A stretch of DNA of 64,000 nt from Noviherbaspirillum massiliense JC206. Its GTDB lineage: Bacteria; Pseudomonadota; Gammaproteobacteria; Burkholderiales; Burkholderiaceae_D. Positions 1 to 9,629 of this stretch are shown here, in pieces. The notes under the pieces were generated by a model that saw only the letters and a program-made list of their open reading frames with translations, had not been told where the DNA came from and searched no databases. Location: positions 962,839 through 1,026,838 of the forward strand of contig NZ_HE978634.1 in NCBI RefSeq assembly GCF_000312045.1. The letters are read 5' to 3'. The translations under genes and the position numbers were made by a program. Each line of letters begins with the position of its first letter. Within the stretch, counting starts at the first letter, position 1.

Positions 1-56
1 TACAATCAATCAGGATCCGCTTTTCTTTTCTGCAGTCCTTCTGCTTCCATTCCCCT

Positions 57-446
57 ATGGCCAGACACAGCAAATCGATTCCGGGACGCGGAGTACGCGT
101 CGCCGACCAGATTCAGCGTGACCTCTCGGAAATCATTGCATTCGAGCTGAAAGACCCGCGTGTCGGGATGATTACCATCACCGAGGTACAGGTGACGCCG
201 GATTACGCGCATGCAAAGGTGTTCTTCACCACGCTCAAGGACGATGAGGAATCGGTGCGAAATACCCTGGCGGGATTACACAAGGCGGGCGGATTCCTGC
301 GCGGCCAGCTCGGACGTCGCCTGACCATCCATGCCACGCCCGAATTGCATTTCGTCTACGACAAGTCGACGGCACACGGCGTGGAATTGTCGAAGCTGAT
401 CGATGAAGCGAATGCCACCCGTGCCAACGACGCAGAGGAAGAGTAG
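57..446 (+). CDS. rbfA: 30S ribosome-binding factor A
   Basis: RbfA binds the 30S subunit and helps mature the 5' end of 16S rRNA in the cytoplasm; it is also a cold-adaptation factor. The 129-residue product has the usual length and the single KH-like fold pattern, with the conserved stretch [20 protein letters not shown] near residues 32-51 and an acidic tail. It begins [20 protein letters not shown], typical of betaproteobacterial RbfA. The next gene, truB, follows in the usual nusA-infB-rbfA-truB order; infB would lie upstream of the window. Confidence 0.97.
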   Translation: MARHSKSIPGRGVRVADQIQRDLSEIIAFELKDPRVGMITITEVQVTPDYAHAKVFFTTLKDDEESVRNTLAGLHKAGGFLRGQLGRRLTIHATPELHFVYDKSTAHGVELSKLIDEANATRANDAEEE

Positions 447-598
447 ACGCGCTCACAAGTGAGGCGAACCGCCGGCGGTCGCTGACGTGGTGTGGGACGC
501 AGGACATGGTGTACTGCAAGGAGTAGCAGCGTCCTTAGCGTACTTTGCCTATCGCTTCCCCTTCCGTTTTTCTTCCTCGTAGCAAACATCCTTTCAAC

Positions 599-1531
599 AT
601 GGCGCAAATTTCGCCCAAAAAACCTCGGGTGCCGGTTCATGGCGTCCTGCTGCTCGACAAGGCGGCTGGTCGCTCCAGCAACGATGCCCTGATCCAGGCC
701 AAGCGCCTGCTGAACGCCCAGAAGGCCGGCCATACCGGCACGCTAGATCCTTTCGCCACCGGGCTTTTGCCTCTGTGTTTTGGCGAGGCAACCAAATTCG
801 CCCAGGATTTGCTGGATGCGGACAAGACCTATGAAACCGTGGTCCATCTCGGCGCCACCACCACCACCGGGGATACCGAAGGCGATGTGCTTGCCAGGAC
901 AGAAGTGGACATCGGTCGTGAACAGATCGAAGCGGTGCTGGCGCAGTTCCGTGGTGAAATCGCGCAACTGCCGCCCATGTACTCCGCGCTCAAGCGCGAC
1001 GGCAAGCCGCTCTATGAATACGCGCGCGCCGGAGTGGTGCTGGAACGCGAGGCGCGGCAGGTGCACATCCATGCCCTCGAGCTGCTTGCCTATGACGCGC
1101 CTTGCCTTACTCTGCGCGTCATCTGCAGCAAGGGTACCTACATCCGCGTGCTTGGAGAGGATATCGGCAAGGCATTGGGATGCGGCGCTCACCTGCAGCA
1201 CCTGCGCCGCACTGGCGTAGGCAACTTGAATATTGCACAGGCAGTTACGCTCGATCATCTGGCGGCCATGACCGACGCGGAGCGCATCCAGGCCCTCCAG
1301 CCGGTCGATGCATTGCTGTCATCTTTCCCTGCAGTCAACCTTCCCGAAAGTCTTGCGAAGCGATTCATGCACGGGCAGCGCCTGGCGCTGGGCAAGGAAG
1401 GCTGCCCGCATCCCGAGGCCATCGGACGGGTGCGCGTCTACCACGGCGATACATGCAGCCTGCTGGGCACGGCGCAATTGGCTCCCTTCGGGATACTGGC
1501 ACCCGAGAGATTGATTGCCGGCAGTTTGTAG
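599..1531 (+). CDS. truB: tRNA pseudouridine(55) synthase TruB
   Basis: TruB makes pseudouridine 55 in the T-loop of elongator tRNAs. The catalytic aspartate lies in the motif GHTGTLDPFATGLLPLCFGE (about residues 39-58 from the chosen start), and the C-terminal PUA-like part runs to the end. The ATG at 599 (MAQISPKKPRVPVHGVLLLD) is preferred over an in-frame ATG at 545 because the family starts close to the VHGVLLLDK segment. The gene follows rbfA by about 150 bp and is probably co-transcribed with it. Confidence 0.96.
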   Translation: MAQISPKKPRVPVHGVLLLDKAAGRSSNDALIQAKRLLNAQKAGHTGTLDPFATGLLPLCFGEATKFAQDLLDADKTYETVVHLGATTTTGDTEGDVLARTEVDIGREQIEAVLAQFRGEIAQLPPMYSALKRDGKPLYEYARAGVVLEREARQVHIHALELLAYDAPCLTLRVICSKGTYIRVLGEDIGKALGCGAHLQHLRRTGVGNLNIAQAVTLDHLAAMTDAERIQALQPVDALLSSFPAVNLPESLAKRFMHGQRLALGKEGCPHPEAIGRVRVYHGDTCSLLGTAQLAPFGILAPERLIAGSL

Positions 1532-1632
1532 TGTCTGTCCGGCGCACCGGCCGTTTCCATTTTTGATTGTCGGCATCACAGCAAGCCATTGAAATTTCAG
1601 GGAATTTTATATCTCACTTCCGAGTCGCATGC

Positions 1633-1638
1633 TATAAT
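1633..1638 (+). promoter_or_regulatory. possible -10 box of typA
   Basis: A perfect TATAAT lies 35 bp upstream of the typA start, in an AT-rich stretch after truB. No convincing -35 hexamer is seen at 16-18 bp, so the call is tentative. Confidence 0.3.
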
Positions 1639-1673
1639 TTCCGGTTTCCCGAATCTCGCAATTCACCACCACC

Positions 1674-3512
1674 ATGTCAAACTCCAAACGCGCCATTCGC
1701 AATATCGCCATCATCGCTCACGTCGATCATGGCAAGACTACGCTTGTTGATCAGTTACTGCGCCAGTCCGGCACTTTCCGCGAGAACCAGCAGGTTGATG
1801 CGCGCGTGATGGACTCGAACGACATCGAAAAAGAACGCGGCATCACGATTCTGTCGAAGAACTGCGCGGTCGAATACAAGGGCACGCACATCAATATCGT
1901 CGACACCCCGGGCCACGCCGACTTCGGCGGTGAAGTGGAACGCGTCCTGTCGATGGTCGACAGCGTTCTGCTTCTGGTAGATGCACAGGAAGGTCCGATG
2001 CCGCAGACGCGTTTCGTCACGCGCAAGGCGCTGGCTTTGGGCCTGAAGCCGATCGTCGTGCTGAACAAGATTGATCGTCCGGGCGCGCGCGCCGAATGGG
2101 CAATCAATGCGACGTTCGAACTGTTCGACAAGCTCGGCGCAACCGAAGAACAACTCGACTTCCCCGTCATTTACGCATCGGGCCTGAACGGCTATGCAAG
2201 CCTGGACCCGAATGCGCGCAGCGGCACCATGGATCCATTGTTCGATGCAATTCTGGAACACGTTCCTGCGCGCCAGGACGATCCGGATGCGCCGCTGCAG
2301 TTGCAGATCACCTCGCTCGAATATTCATCTTATGTCGGCAAGATCGGCGTCGGCCGCATTCTCGCCGGCCGTGTCAGAGGCGGTCAGGATGTCGTCTGGA
2401 TGAATGGTCCGGACGACAAGCCTACCAAGGCGCGTATCAACCAGGTGCTGAAATTCAAAGGCCTGGAGCGCGTGCTGGTCGAAGAGGCGCTTGCCGGCGA
2501 CATCGTGCTGATTAACGGCATCGAGGAAATCGGTATCGGCAGCACCATTTGCGCTGTCGACGCACCCAACGGCTTGCCGATGCTGAAAGTTGACGAACCG
2601 ACCCTGACCATGAACTTCATGGTGAACACATCGCCGCTGGCCGGCCGTGAAGGCAAATTTGTCACCACCCGTCAGATCCGCGATCGTCTGGAACGCGAAC
2701 TGAAGTCGAATATGGCCTTGCGCGTAAAGCAGGCCGAGGGCGACGATTCGACCTATGAAGTATCGGGCCGCGGTGAGCTGCACCTGACGATCCTGATCGA
2801 GAACATGCGCCGCGAAGGTTTCGAGCTGGCTGTGTCGCGTCCGCGCGTTGTATTCAAGATGATCGATGGCGTGCGGCACGAGCCGTATGAAATGCTGTCG
2901 GTCGATGTGGAAGAAGCCAATCAGGGCAGCGTGATGGAAGAGCTGGGCCGCCGTCGCGGCGATCTGCTGAACATGGAACCCGATGGCAAAGGACGCGTGC
3001 GTCTCGAGTACCGCATTCCTGCGCGCGGACTGATCGGATTCCAGGGCGAGTTCATGACGCTTACGCGCGGCACCGGCCTCATGAGCCATGTGTTCGACGA
3101 GTACGCGCCAGTCGATACCTCCAAAGGCGATCTGGGCGGCCGCCGCAATGGCGTACTGATTTCCCAGGACGACGGCACTGCAGTAGCCTACGCAATCTGG
3201 AAATTGCAGGATCGCGGCCGCATGTTCGTCAGCCATAACGACCCGGTGTACGAGGGCATGATTATCGGCATCCACTCGCGCGAAAACGATCTGGTGGTTA
3301 ACCCGATCAAGGGCAAGCAATTGACCAACGTTCGTGCCTCAGGCACCGACGAAGCGGTGCGCCTGGTACCGCCGATCGAGTTGTCGCTCGAATATGCTGT
3401 CGAGTTCATCGATGACGACGAGTTGGTCGAAGTCACGCCGAAGAGCATTCGCCTGCGCAAGCGTTTCCTGAAGGAGCATGAGCGCAAGAAGGCCTCCCGC
3501 GAAGCTGCGTGA
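1674..3512 (+). CDS. typA: ribosome-associated translational GTPase TypA/BipA
   Basis: TypA (BipA) is an EF-G-like GTPase acting on ribosomes in stress and low-temperature growth. The 612-residue length is standard. G motifs are clear: [10 protein letters not shown] (G1), RGITI (G2), [11 protein letters not shown] (G3) and NKIDRPGAR (G4), followed by the BipA-specific C-terminal domain with [19 protein letters not shown]. It stands alone, with its own possible promoter and a strong terminator downstream. Confidence 0.97.
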   Translation: MSNSKRAIRNIAIIAHVDHGKTTLVDQLLRQSGTFRENQQVDARVMDSNDIEKERGITILSKNCAVEYKGTHINIVDTPGHADFGGEVERVLSMVDSVLLLVDAQEGPMPQTRFVTRKALALGLKPIVVLNKIDRPGARAEWAINATFELFDKLGATEEQLDFPVIYASGLNGYASLDPNARSGTMDPLFDAILEHVPARQDDPDAPLQLQITSLEYSSYVGKIGVGRILAGRVRGGQDVVWMNGPDDKPTKARINQVLKFKGLERVLVEEALAGDIVLINGIEEIGIGSTICAVDAPNGLPMLKVDEPTLTMNFMVNTSPLAGREGKFVTTRQIRDRLERELKSNMALRVKQAEGDDSTYEVSGRGELHLTILIENMRREGFELAVSRPRVVFKMIDGVRHEPYEMLSVDVEEANQGSVMEELGRRRGDLLNMEPDGKGRVRLEYRIPARGLIGFQGEFMTLTRGTGLMSHVFDEYAPVDTSKGDLGGRRNGVLISQDDGTAVAYAIWKLQDRGRMFVSHNDPVYEGMIIGIHSRENDLVVNPIKGKQLTNVRASGTDEAVRLVPPIELSLEYAVEFIDDDELVEVTPKSIRLRKRFLKEHERKKASREAA

Positions 3513-3567
3513 TCCGCGCAGCACGATGATGTGCCGGGGTGCCTGACTCCGGTATCCCGGAGGTGGT

Positions 3568-3608
3568 AAAAAAAGCCGCCGCGTCGATATGTTGCGGCGG
3601 CTTTTTTT
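3568..3608. terminator. bidirectional rho-independent terminator
   Basis: An A-run, the stem GCCGCCGC (3575-3582) and GCGGCGGC (3594-3601), then a T-run. It lies between the convergent typA (+) and aminotransferase (-) genes and can serve both. Confidence 0.92.
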
Positions 3609-3628
3609 CTGCCGGCGAAAGCGTGAAC

Positions 3629-4981
3629 TCAGACGACGGCCGCTTCCGATGCAGGAACGGCCTTCTGCGCCTTCAGCACCTCGGCAATCGTACCGAACAA
3701 CTGGTCGATCTGCGCCTTGTCGATGATCAGCGGCGGTGACAGCGCGATGATGTCGCCGGTGGTGCGGATCAGCACATTCTTGTCCCAGAAGCATTTCAGG
3801 AAGACGTCGAATGCACGCGCGGTCGGCTTGCCCGGGATGCCTTCCAGCTCGATGCCGCATACCAGTCCGAGATTGCGCACGTCCTTCACGTAGGGCAAGC
3901 CCTTCAGGCTGTGCGCAGCATCCTCGAAGTAGGGCGCCATCGCTGCCGCGCGATCGAACAAGCCTTCTTCCTTGTAGACCTTGATGGCCGCGATCGCCGC
4001 GGCGGAAGCCAGCGGATGGCCAGAATAGGTATAGCCGTGGAAGAATTCGATCGCATTTTCCGGCGCGGCCTGCATGAAGGCATCGTGGATTTCCTGGCGC
4101 ACGATCACCGCGCCCATCGGCACGGCGGCATTCGTCAATCCCTTGGCACAGACGATCATGTCCGGCACCACGCCGAAATAATCCGCGGCGAAGGCGGTGC
4201 CGAGACGGCCGAAGCCGGTAATGACTTCGTCGAAGATCAGCAGGATGCCGTACTTGTCGCAGATCGCGCGCAGCTTTTGCAGATAACCTTTCGGCGGCAG
4301 GATTACGCCGGTCGAACCCTGCATCGGTTCCACGATCACCGCTGCCACCGTGGCCGGATCGTGCAGGGCGAGCAGGCGCTGTTCCAGCTCGTCGGCGATT
4401 TCGGCGCCATGCTCGGGCAAGCCGCGGGTGAAGGCATTGCGCGCAATATCCAGCGGATGACGCAGATGGTCGACGCCGGGCAGTGTCGGGCCGAAATGCT
4501 TGCGGTTGCCGGCGATCCCGCCAACGGCGATGCCGCCAAAGCCGACGCCGTGATAGCCGCGTTCGCGCCCGATCAGCCGCGTGCGCAGGCCGTCGCCGCG
4601 CATGCGATGATAGGCGAGGGCGATCTTCAATGCGGAATCGACGGCTTCGGAACCGTCATTGCAGAAAAACACCCGATTCAATCCTTCCGGCGCGATCGAC
4701 ACCAGCGCACTTGCCGCTTCAAATACCAGGGGATGCCCCATCTGGAACAGCGGCCCGTAATCCATGGTCGCCGCCTGCTTCTGTATCGCTTCCACGATCT
4801 TCGGATGGCCATGGCCGGCATTCACGCACCACAGGCCCGCCGTGCCGTCGAGGATCTTGCGCCCGTCATCGGTCGTGTAATGCATTCCGGAGGCGGATAC
4901 CAGCATGCGCGGCCTGGATTTGAATTGCCGGTTGGCCGTAAATGGCATCCAGAAATGTTCAGTGTCGGGGGTATTTGCCAC
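3629..4981 (-). CDS. class III aminotransferase, omega-amino acid:pyruvate type
   Basis: PLP-dependent class III aminotransferase of 450 residues, closest in character to omega-amino acid (beta-alanine):pyruvate aminotransferases. Visible features are the N-terminal MANTPDTEHFWMPFTANRQF, the PLP-phosphate segment FCNDGSEAVDSALKIALAYH, the aspartate motif LLIFDEVITGFGRLG and the Schiff-base lysine in CAKGLTNAAVPMGAVIV. It is divergent from dusA, with about 200 bp between starts. The exact substrate cannot be told from the sequence. Confidence 0.9.
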   Translation of the reverse strand: MANTPDTEHFWMPFTANRQFKSRPRMLVSASGMHYTTDDGRKILDGTAGLWCVNAGHGHPKIVEAIQKQAATMDYGPLFQMGHPLVFEAASALVSIAPEGLNRVFFCNDGSEAVDSALKIALAYHRMRGDGLRTRLIGRERGYHGVGFGGIAVGGIAGNRKHFGPTLPGVDHLRHPLDIARNAFTRGLPEHGAEIADELEQRLLALHDPATVAAVIVEPMQGSTGVILPPKGYLQKLRAICDKYGILLIFDEVITGFGRLGTAFAADYFGVVPDMIVCAKGLTNAAVPMGAVIVRQEIHDAFMQAAPENAIEFFHGYTYSGHPLASAAAIAAIKVYKEEGLFDRAAAMAPYFEDAAHSLKGLPYVKDVRNLGLVCGIELEGIPGKPTARAFDVFLKCFWDKNVLIRTTGDIIALSPPLIIDKAQIDQLFGTIAEVLKAQKAVPASEAAVV

Positions 4982-5184
4982 GCTGTCTCCTTTCCTTGAG
5001 AAGTCGTCATGCCGCTCATGTTATTACGTTTGCCCGGGACGCGCGCAAAGACACAAGCCTGTCTTCGTCGGACGCAAATTCCTCGCGCGGCGATGCCATT
5101 CCGGCATCCGGCTATCGGCTCGGGTGCCAGCCAGTCTGGCCTTGTCCCGCTACAATAACGGTTTTGCCCGAGAGCCGTTCCACG

Positions 5185-6183
5185 ATGTCTTCCCGATTGC
5201 CAGCCCGCCGCCTCTCCGTTGCCCCGATGATGGATTGGACGGACCGGCATTGCCGCATGTTCCATCGACAGATCACCCGCCATACCTGGCTCTACACCGA
5301 AATGGTGACCACCGGCGCATTGCTGCATGGCGATGTCGCACGTCATCTCGATTTCAATGACGAAGAGCATCCGGTTGCCCTGCAGCTGGGCGGCAGCGAG
5401 CCGGAAGATCTTGCCAGATGCGCGAAGCTGGGCGAGCAGTGGGGCTACGACGAAGTCAACCTGAATTGCGGCTGCCCCTCGGAGCGGGTGCAGCGGGGTG
5501 CATTCGGCGCCTGCCTGATGGCCGAGCCCCGGCTGGTGGCCGATTGCGTGAAGGCGATGCGCGATGCGGTGACGATCGATGTGACGGTGAAGCACAGGAT
5601 CGGTATCGACAATGCGGAAAGCTATGATTTCGTGCGCGACTTCGTCGGCATCATTGCCGAGGCCGGTTGCACCACCTTCATCGTACATGCACGCAATGCC
5701 ATCCTGAAAGGCCTGAGCCCGAAGGAGAACCGCGAAATTCCACCGCTCAAGCCGGAGTATGCCTACCGTTTGAAGCGCGACTTCCCGCATCTGGAAATCA
5801 TCATCAACGGCGGCATCAAGATGCTGGAAGAAATCGATGCCCACCTGCGCGAGGTCGACGGCGTCATGCTCGGGCGCGAGGCCTATCACAACCCCTACCT
5901 GATGGCGGCCTTCGACGCCCGCTACTACGGCGACGATGCGCCGGCGAAGTCGCGCGCCGAAGTGCTGCGGGCCATGCAGCCCTACATCCGCGAGCAGCTC
6001 GCACGCCATGGCGCCGCCGGGCTCAAGCTCAACAGCATCACCCGTCACATGCTGGGACTGATGGCGGGCCTGCCGGGCGCGCGCGCATTCCGCCAGACCC
6101 TTTCCGATTCTCGAAAGCTTGCAGGCGGGGATCCCGCGATCCTGCTCGATGCCATGGCCCGGATGCAGCCGCTGGCTGCGTAA
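5185..6183 (+). CDS. dusA: tRNA-dihydrouridine(20/20a) synthase DusA
   Basis: FMN-dependent enzyme reducing U20/U20a in the tRNA D-loop. The ATG at 5185 (MSSRLPARRLSVAPMMDWTD) is chosen over an in-frame ATG at 4942 because DusA begins just before SVAPMMDWTDRHCR. The catalytic cysteine lies in NLNCGCPSERVQRGAFGACL. The FMN-binding segments VKHRIGID and IIINGGIK are present, and the 332-residue length is normal. A TACAAT at 5151-5156 may be its -10 box. Confidence 0.95.
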   Translation: MSSRLPARRLSVAPMMDWTDRHCRMFHRQITRHTWLYTEMVTTGALLHGDVARHLDFNDEEHPVALQLGGSEPEDLARCAKLGEQWGYDEVNLNCGCPSERVQRGAFGACLMAEPRLVADCVKAMRDAVTIDVTVKHRIGIDNAESYDFVRDFVGIIAEAGCTTFIVHARNAILKGLSPKENREIPPLKPEYAYRLKRDFPHLEIIINGGIKMLEEIDAHLREVDGVMLGREAYHNPYLMAAFDARYYGDDAPAKSRAEVLRAMQPYIREQLARHGAAGLKLNSITRHMLGLMAGLPGARAFRQTLSDSRKLAGGDPAILLDAMARMQPLAA

Positions 6184-6239
6184 GCGCGCTCCCTCACGCT
6201 TTCCACCTAGCACCGGGTTTCCTTCCGCCATGCGCCAGA

Positions 6240-6255
6240 TGGCATAAAAGCTGCT
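6240..6255 (+). promoter_or_regulatory. weak sigma-54 (-24/-12) match
   Basis: TGGCATAAAAGCTGCT matches 9 of 12 defined positions of TGGCACG-N4-TTGCW, with correct GG/GC spacing. It lies about 145 bp upstream of the stress SDR gene. Confidence 0.3.
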
Positions 6256-6399
6256 CGGCGTTTTATCCACATCGTGTCGCAGGCCTTGCCCTATGGCGAG
6301 GCGGACCGGTCTTACGCAGGCGGGAAGCCGCTTCTGCATATGCTTCCGCGCGCGAGAGCTGGTCCCGCGCGCAAACATTCAATCTTCAAGAGGGTGGTT

Positions 6400-7263
6400 A
6401 TGGCAAATCAGGAAAAACCGAACATCTTCCCGCAGCACCAGGAGCACCAGCCCGGCTCGGAAGCCGCAATGAGTCCGCAGCCGGAAGCGGAAGGAAAAAA
6501 CTACAAGGGTAGCGGCAAGCTCAAGGGCAAGGTCGCCATCGTGACCGGCGGCGACAGTGGCATCGGCCGCGCCACTGCCATTGCCTTCGCCAAGGAAGGC
6601 GCCAATCTCGTGATCGCCTACCTCGACGAGCACGAGGATGCGCAGGAAACCCAGCGCCTGATCGAAGCTGAAGGCCGCGAATGCATGATCCTCGCCGGTG
6701 ACGTGAGCGCTCCCGCGTTTTGCCAGAAAGTGGTGGATACCGCAGTGTCTTCGTTCGGCCGGCTCGACGTGCTGGTCAACAACGCCGCACAACAATATCC
6801 GCAGCAGAGCATTACCGACATCAGTGACGAACAGCTGGAGAAGACTTTCCGCACCAACATCTTCTCTCAGTTCTACATGGTGCGCGCCGCCGTGCCGCAC
6901 TTGAAGGAGGGCGCACGCATCATCAACACGACTTCGGTGACGGCTTACCGCGGCAGCTCGCATCTGGTCGACTACGCCGCCACCAAGGGCGCGATCGTCG
7001 CCTTCACGCGTTCGCTGTCGCAGCAGCTGGCGCAGAAGAAGATCTACGTCAACGCGGTCGCACCCGGTCCCATCTGGACACCGCTGATTCCTTCGAGCTT
7101 CAGTCCGCAGCAGGTCACCAAGTTCGGCAGCGATGTGCCGCTCGGCAGGCCCGGCCAGCCGGATGAAGTCGCGCCTTGTTATGTGTTCCTCGCCTGCGAG
7201 GATTCTTCCTACATGACCGGGCAGGTGCTGCATCCGAATGGCGGCGAGGTCGTCAACGCCTAG
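6400..7263 (+). CDS. SDR family oxidoreductase, general-stress type
   Basis: NAD(P)-dependent short-chain dehydrogenase of about 287 residues, resembling the YghA/YdaD (general stress protein 39) group, which has an extended polar N-terminus (here about 50 residues with PQHQEHQPGSEAAMSPQPE). The Rossmann motif is VTGGDSGIGRA. The catalytic Ser is in NTTSVTAY and the YxxxK pair in DYAATKGAIVA. Start 6400 follows an AGAGGGTGG ribosome-binding site; an earlier in-frame ATG at 6274 adds a non-family tail. Substrate unknown. Confidence 0.88.
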   Translation: MANQEKPNIFPQHQEHQPGSEAAMSPQPEAEGKNYKGSGKLKGKVAIVTGGDSGIGRATAIAFAKEGANLVIAYLDEHEDAQETQRLIEAEGRECMILAGDVSAPAFCQKVVDTAVSSFGRLDVLVNNAAQQYPQQSITDISDEQLEKTFRTNIFSQFYMVRAAVPHLKEGARIINTTSVTAYRGSSHLVDYAATKGAIVAFTRSLSQQLAQKKIYVNAVAPGPIWTPLIPSSFSPQQVTKFGSDVPLGRPGQPDEVAPCYVFLACEDSSYMTGQVLHPNGGEVVNA

Positions 7264-7418
7264 TCGCCTAGTCGCCTAGTCGTCGTCTGCATGGCTGGTG
7301 TGCGGCAAGGCTTTCGCACCGCCGTGCCCGGCGTACCCTTCGTACACGCATGCTTCGCGGCCGGATTCCCGGCCGCTCGCTACGCATATCGGACAGGGTT
7401 TGGCGCGGGGGGGCGGGT

Positions 7419-8369
7419 TCAGTATTCCTTCAGCCGGTTGTACAGCGTCTTCAGGCTGATGCCGAGCGCCTCCGCGGTGAGGCGCTTGTTGCCGCTGTAA
7501 TGCTTCAGGGTTGCGAGGATGATTTCCCGCTGCGCCTCGGCCAGCGGCGTGCCGACGAAAAAATTGAGATAGCCCTCATGCAGGGTCGGCTTCCGGTTTG
7601 AAAGATCGGAGATGTATTCCTCGACTTCCAGCGTATCCGTGGCGAGGATGAAGGCGCGCTGCACCACGTTTTTCAGTTCCCGCACATTGCCCGGCCACGA
7701 ATAGGAGCGGATCACTTCGAGCGAAGCGGGAGAGAATTTCTTGTCGCAGTTTTCCTTTTCGTTCAGCACATCGAGGAAATGATTGGCCAGCAACTCGATG
7801 TCGCTTCCACGCTCGCGCAAAGGCGGAACCCGCACGGGGAACACGGCAAGCCGGTACATCAGATCTTCACGCAGGTTGCCCTGCTTGACCGCGCTCTCGA
7901 GGTCGCGGTTGGTGGCGGCAATCAGGCGCACATCCACCTTCACTTCCTCGTCTCCGCCGACGCGCATGAAGGTGCCGCATTCCAGCACGCGCAAGAGCTT
8001 CACTTGCATGTCGACCGGCATCTCGGTGATTTCATCGAGAAACAGCGTGCCGCGCGAAGCATGCTCGAAGTAGCCGATATGCTGCTTGACCGCTCCAGTG
8101 AAACTGCCTTTCTCATGACCGAACAGGGCGGCTTCGATCAGATGTGCCGGAATGGCACCGCAGTTGACTGCAATAAAAGTTTCCTGCGCGCGCGCGCTCA
8201 TCTGATGTATCGCCTTGGCGATCAATTCCTTTCCGGTGCCGCTTTCGCCGACCAGCAGGACGGTCGCATCTGTCGCAGCAACCCTTTCCACCTGCTGGGC
8301 CAGGCGCTCCATTGCCGGAGAACTACCGCACATGATCCCGAAGCGTTTTAATGAATTGTCGAGACTCAT
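7419..8369 (-). CDS. sigma-54-dependent activator without receiver domain
   Basis: Enhancer-binding protein of 316 residues acting on RpoN-RNA polymerase. It consists only of the AAA+ domain (Walker [15 protein letters not shown], sigma-54 contact loop GSFTGA, Walker B GTLFLDEI) and a C-terminal Fis-type helix-turn-helix ([20 protein letters not shown]). No receiver or sensory domain precedes the AAA+ domain; only about 20 residues do. Activity would therefore depend on abundance, another protein or ATPase self-control. Its AAA+ and HTH parts resemble those of the response regulator at 10412, suggesting paralogy. The nearby sigma-54 promoter matches make it a candidate controller of them. Confidence 0.93.
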   Translation of the reverse strand: MSLDNSLKRFGIMCGSSPAMERLAQQVERVAATDATVLLVGESGTGKELIAKAIHQMSARAQETFIAVNCGAIPAHLIEAALFGHEKGSFTGAVKQHIGYFEHASRGTLFLDEITEMPVDMQVKLLRVLECGTFMRVGGDEEVKVDVRLIAATNRDLESAVKQGNLREDLMYRLAVFPVRVPPLRERGSDIELLANHFLDVLNEKENCDKKFSPASLEVIRSYSWPGNVRELKNVVQRAFILATDTLEVEEYISDLSNRKPTLHEGYLNFFVGTPLAEAQREIILATLKHYSGNKRLTAEALGISLKTLYNRLKEY

Positions 8370-8883
8370 TAGTTGATCCGATCAGCGTTATGGACGATTT
8401 AGAGTATGCCGGATTCTTCATTCTTGCATGGATGATGAATATCCCGCTTGCGAAAAATTCAGCTTCACCATCATGAGGGAATGTGGGCGGAACCATTTCC
8501 TGCCATGGTGCTACATGATGGACTAAGGAAATGCACTCGAGCAAATCCTGCAGCGAGGAAATGGAAGTGCTGCCCTTTACGTCCATGCTCAATGCGTCAG
8601 TGATGATTGAAGCCTTCGTTCGATACTTTACTCCCTGCGCAATGTCGTGTTTGCGTTTGACTGTAAATCTTCGACTGTAAATTTTACGGCGGTGAAAAGG
8701 CGCGCACCACCGGCTGCGAAAGGCTGAAAAAGCAGGCAGGTACGGAACGCCTCTGCAGTAAGCCCATCGTAGGGAATCAGTTCTCGCGCACACTCGAAAT
8801 GATGAGTTTATGCAAAAGTTAAGAACTTATACAAAGTGAAATGGTCAAGTAGCAGAACGACCTACTTTAATGAAAGGACAACA
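8370..8883. other. 514-bp AT-richer intergenic region
   Basis: Divergent control region between the receiverless activator (-) and the lipoprotein array (+). Base composition is visibly AT-richer than the neighbours. A direct repeat of GACTGTAAAT occurs near 8658-8685, and TATACA at 8828-8833 may be a -10 box for the array. A 156-codon open frame on the minus strand (8323-8793) overlaps the activator start, but its translation resembles no known domain. No sigma-54 box was found. Confidence 0.4.
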
Positions 8884-9120
8884 ATGAAACCGATTCTTGC
8901 CACTTCAAAAGCTTTGCTGATCATCGCTGCACTGGGTGTCACGCTTGCTGGCTGCGAAAAGAGGGATGCCGCCAGCTCCGGTTCCTCAGGAGCAACTGGC
9001 AGCACTTCCTCTTCAAGCGGTCAAGGCGGAATGGGCGGAAGCTCCGGCTCCAGCGGCAGCGGCTCGATGGGTTCTTCCGGCAGCCCCAGCGGCAGCGGTT
9101 CGAGCTCAGGCAGCAAGTGA
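8884..9120 (+). CDS. small Ser/Gly-rich lipoprotein (array member 1)
   Basis: 78-residue predicted lipoprotein. A lipobox LAGC follows a hydrophobic signal (MKPILATSKALLIIAALGVT). The mature part is almost entirely Ser and Gly, an extended low-complexity chain without a recognised domain. Start 8884 has an upstream AAGGACA. It is the first of three tandem paralogues that share signal style, lipobox context and Ser/Gly tail. The function is unknown; a flexible envelope-anchored tether or filler is conceivable. Confidence 0.75.
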   Translation: MKPILATSKALLIIAALGVTLAGCEKRDAASSGSSGATGSTSSSSGQGGMGGSSGSSGSGSMGSSGSPSGSGSSSGSK

Positions 9121-9125
9121 ACGGC

Positions 9126-9353
9126 ATGACGACGAATCCGATGCACAATGCATTCAGGATCTTCCTGCTTGTTGCCGCCCTGGGAGCAATGCTCACGGGA
9201 TGCGGTCAGCGTAGCAGGGACAGCTCCGGCTCTTCAGGCACCAGTTCCTCTGGCATGTCAGGTTCCAGCGGAACAGGTACTTCATCTTCCAGTGGCTCAG
9301 GCATGAGCGGCAGCGGTTCCGGCGGAGCGGGAACCAGCTCTGGATCCAAGTGA
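9126..9353 (+). CDS. small Ser/Gly-rich lipoprotein (array member 2)
   Basis: About 75 residues. The signal is MTTNPMHNAFRIFLLVAALG, the lipobox LTGC followed by GQRSRD, then a Ser/Gly tail ending GTSSGSK. It begins within a few bases of the previous stop; a GTG at 9117 overlapping that stop is an alternative start. The GCGQR and SGSK ends match member 3, indicating local gene duplication. Function unknown. Confidence 0.72.
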   Translation: MTTNPMHNAFRIFLLVAALGAMLTGCGQRSRDSSGSSGTSSSGMSGSSGTGTSSSSGSGMSGSGSGGAGTSSGSK

Positions 9354-9364
9354 AAGGAGAAACC

Positions 9365-9610
9365 ATGAACACCATGCTTAAGACATCCAAGATTTTCGTC
9401 CTGGTAGCGGCCGTAGGATTGGCCTTAGCTGGCTGCGGCCAGCGCGGCGGCGACACCGGCTCTTCCGGCTCCTCCGGCAGCTCGGGCTCTTCCGGCTCCA
9501 GCTCATACGGCGGAACCGGTGGCAGCAGCAAGGGCTCTTCCGGCTCGAGCGGCATGGGCGGCTCTTCGGGCGGTTCATCATCCGGCGGCTCGAGCTCCGG
9601 CTCGAAGTGA
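9365..9610 (+). CDS. small Ser/Gly-rich lipoprotein (array member 3)
   Basis: 81-residue lipoprotein with signal MNTMLKTSKIFVLVAAVGLA, lipobox LAGC and a Ser/Gly tail that also holds a few Tyr, Met and Lys. A strong AAAGGAGAAACC ribosome-binding site precedes the ATG at 9365. It lies 11 bp after member 2 in what looks like one transcription unit of four lipoprotein genes. Function unknown. Confidence 0.74.
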   Translation: MNTMLKTSKIFVLVAAVGLALAGCGQRGGDTGSSGSSGSSGSSGSSSYGGTGGSSKGSSGSSGMGGSSGGSSSGGSSSGSK

Positions 9611-9629
9611 TCCGGACAGTGGCGCTCTG

